From Deefgea rivuli DSM 18356 (GTDB taxonomy: Bacteria; Pseudomonadota; Gammaproteobacteria; Burkholderiales; Chitinibacteraceae), in assembly GCF_000620145.1 (NCBI RefSeq), contig NZ_KK211081.1, positions 307,878-371,877 on the forward strand: 64,000 nt of DNA, read 5' to 3'. The notes under the pieces are model-generated. The model did not search any database and was not told where the DNA came from. It worked only from the letters and a program-made list of their open reading frames with translations. Made by a program: the position numbers and the translations under genes. This document shows positions 62,782 through 64,000 of the stretch, one piece after another; position 1 is the first letter of the stretch, and the number at the start of each line of letters is the position of its first letter.

Positions 62782-63696
62782 TCAAGCGTAATAGCGCTGT
62801 GAAAACTCAAGCATACGTTCAATTGGCAAACGCGCGGCATCCATATCGGCTGGCGTCAGGTAATCAATCACCGTGCCCTTGCCTGCTTGCGCATTTTTCA
62901 CCGCATTAATCGTATTCATTTTCATATACGGACAAGAATTGCATTGGCAACCTGCGTAAATCGGCGCTTGTTCAATATTCAGATCTGGGCGCGCCAAACG
63001 CATATTGTACAAAATGCCATCTTCCGTCGCGACGAAGATCACGCCATCTGGCTCTTTGTCGTAAGACTTAATCCAGTTCAGCATTCCCGACGTTGAACCC
63101 ACGTAATCAGCCAGTTTAAGCACCGGTAGTGGGCTTTCTGGGTGCGCAATCAGGTATTTAGCAGTGGTGCAGGCGGCGAAGGCTTCATCGAGCGCCGCTT
63201 GGTTAAACTTGTCATGCACTTCGCACACCGCCGACCACAGCGGCATTTCGTAGCCATGCTGATAGTTCAAATAGCCGCCCATATTGTAATCGGGCGAGAA
63301 AATGACCTTTTTGCCTTCGGCGTACAGGTGCGCGATGATATCGTCCACATTGCGGCTGGTCACAATCCAATCGCTCAAGGCTTTATGTTCGGCCGAGCTA
63401 TTGATGTAAGACACATGCACGTGATCGGGATACGATTCGCGCCACGCTTTGAGCGCCGTCACGTCAGTCTGTGTTACCAGCGAACAGGTCGAGCCCGCGT
63501 CAGGCAAAATCACTGTCGCATTCGGATTTAAAATCTTCGCGGTTTCGGCCATAAAACGCACACCTGCAAACACAATAATGTCGGCATCGGCATCGCGGGC
63601 AAACAAGGATAATTCCAAACTATCTCCGACCTTATCCGCCATTTGCTGGATTTCGGGGGCAGTATAATAATGAGCAAGCGTGACAACGCGGGGCAT
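62782..63696 (-). CDS. nadA: Quinolinate synthase NadA
   Basis: A protein of about 304 aa that condenses iminoaspartate with dihydroxyacetone phosphate in NAD synthesis. LAHYYTAPEIQQMADKVGDSL at the N-terminus, GVRFMAETAKILNP, the three [4Fe-4S] cysteines in DAGSTCSL, SAVCEVHDKF and CNSCPYMKMNT, with LIAHPESPLPVL and DYVGSTSGML. Start ATG 63696 with GAGGA upstream; the frame to 63744 adds a non-conserved stretch. No nadB or nadC nearby in this window. Confidence 0.94.
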   Translation of the reverse strand: MPRVVTLAHYYTAPEIQQMADKVGDSLELSLFARDADADIIVFAGVRFMAETAKILNPNATVILPDAGSTCSLVTQTDVTALKAWRESYPDHVHVSYINSSAEHKALSDWIVTSRNVDDIIAHLYAEGKKVIFSPDYNMGGYLNYQHGYEMPLWSAVCEVHDKFNQAALDEAFAACTTAKYLIAHPESPLPVLKLADYVGSTSGMLNWIKSYDKEPDGVIFVATEDGILYNMRLARPDLNIEQAPIYAGCQCNSCPYMKMNTINAVKNAQAGKGTVIDYLTPADMDAARLPIERMLEFSQRYYA

Positions 63697-63854
63697 GGGA
63701 CGATCCTCAATCTGGCAAATCAATAAAGGCGATGCGGCAAGCACATCGAAATCAATCCCCGAATATTATCACGCCAACAGCCCTCCCCTCAGCATCAAAT
63801 ACCACTAAAACGACCATTGATCCCGATTTCAAACTAAAAATATTTCACATAGAC

Positions 63855-63883
63855 TTGACACCACCCTCGCCCTTGTCCATAAT
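63855..63883 (+). promoter_or_regulatory. Sigma-70 promoter of tRNA-Gly
   Basis: TTGACA at 63855-63860, 17-bp spacer, CATAAT at 63878-63883, 41 bp before the tRNA. Confidence 0.75.
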
Positions 63884-63924
63884 TCGCCTCCTCTGCAAAT
63901 CACATCGAAATGCAAAGCACGGAT

Positions 63925-64000
63925 GCGGGATTAGCTCAGTTGGTAGAGCGATACCTTGCCAAGGTATAGGTCGAGAGTTCGAGTCTCTTATCCCGCTCCA
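63925..64000 (+). tRNA. tRNA-Gly (anticodon GCC)
   Basis: A 76-nt cloverleaf ending exactly at the window edge: acceptor GCGGGAT/ATCCCGC, anticodon loop TTGCCAA giving GCC, T-loop GTTCGAGTC, encoded CCA. Confidence 0.95.

Overview
This window looks like chromosomal DNA of a betaproteobacterium of the Neisseriales, most likely a chitinolytic genus of the Chitinibacteraceae (Chitinibacter/Deefgea type). The basis is the housekeeping gene content and order (tesA-ybbA-permease; dolP-diaA-yraN-lpoA/rsmI; rpsU-yqeY-dnaG-rpoD with tsaD divergent), a secreted two-CBM GH18 chitinase and a nap operon. The genus is an inference; no rRNA gene is present. Four tRNA genes are visible: Ser(UGA), Leu(CAA), a CAU tRNA (probably Ile2) and Gly(GCC).

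Layout. 0.2-2.0 kb: a strongly AT-rich operon of three unrecognised genes, then a decayed Fic-type gene. 3.1-9.4 kb: tRNA-Ser, recQ, a DinB-like protein, a DUF3300/DUF2950 envelope pair, an APH-like kinase and a small ABM-domain protein. 9.5-13.5 kb: YbbA/YbbP-type ABC exporter divergent from a TesA-type esterase. 13.9-17.7 kb: dolP-diaA-yraN-lpoA block with divergent rsmI, then tRNA-Leu. 18.3-25 kb: OsmC-YcaO fusion, pyruvate carboxylase, YqhA-like protein.

25.28-41.87 kb looks like a genomic island. A copy of the 3' part of the CAU tRNA plus its terminator lies at 25.3 kb, beside a truncated tyrosine recombinase, in direct repeat with the intact tRNA at 41.8 kb. The island holds a small regulator-like gene, a PAP2 phosphatase plus EptA-type phosphoethanolamine transferase pair, a NarX/NarL-type two-component system, napFDABC, a DUF455 ferritin-like gene and an IS1182-type element broken by an amber codon. 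Nitrate sensing and periplasmic nitrate reduction are thus packaged together with lipid A modification genes.

41.9-49.9 kb: rpoD, dnaG, yqeY, rpsU (all minus strand), tsaD, a FAH-family hydrolase and a CobD/CbiB-family membrane protein. 50-62.7 kb: Fe superoxide dismutase, the chitinase, and an eleven-gene tightly overlapping type II secretion-like cluster (gspG-F-E, four PilM/N/O/P-like genes, a lipoprotein secretin, three pseudopilin-like genes). The window closes with nadA and tRNA-Gly.

The most unusual non-genic signal is a set of interlinked repeats. At least nine copies of a 49-nt imperfect palindrome (outer arms GGGTATA/TATACCC, AT-rich centre near TTATTAATAA) lie between genes, several starting at or within a few bases of a stop codon. 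Three copies of a 270-360 bp MITE-like element, with terminal inverted repeats and about 8-bp target duplications, all sit within about 2 bp of one end of such a palindrome. Two further copies sit inside paired inverted GTAGGTTGGGCTAAGCC-type repeats. A separate 45-bp tandem repeat has expanded from the 3' end of dnaG into the dnaG-rpoD spacer.
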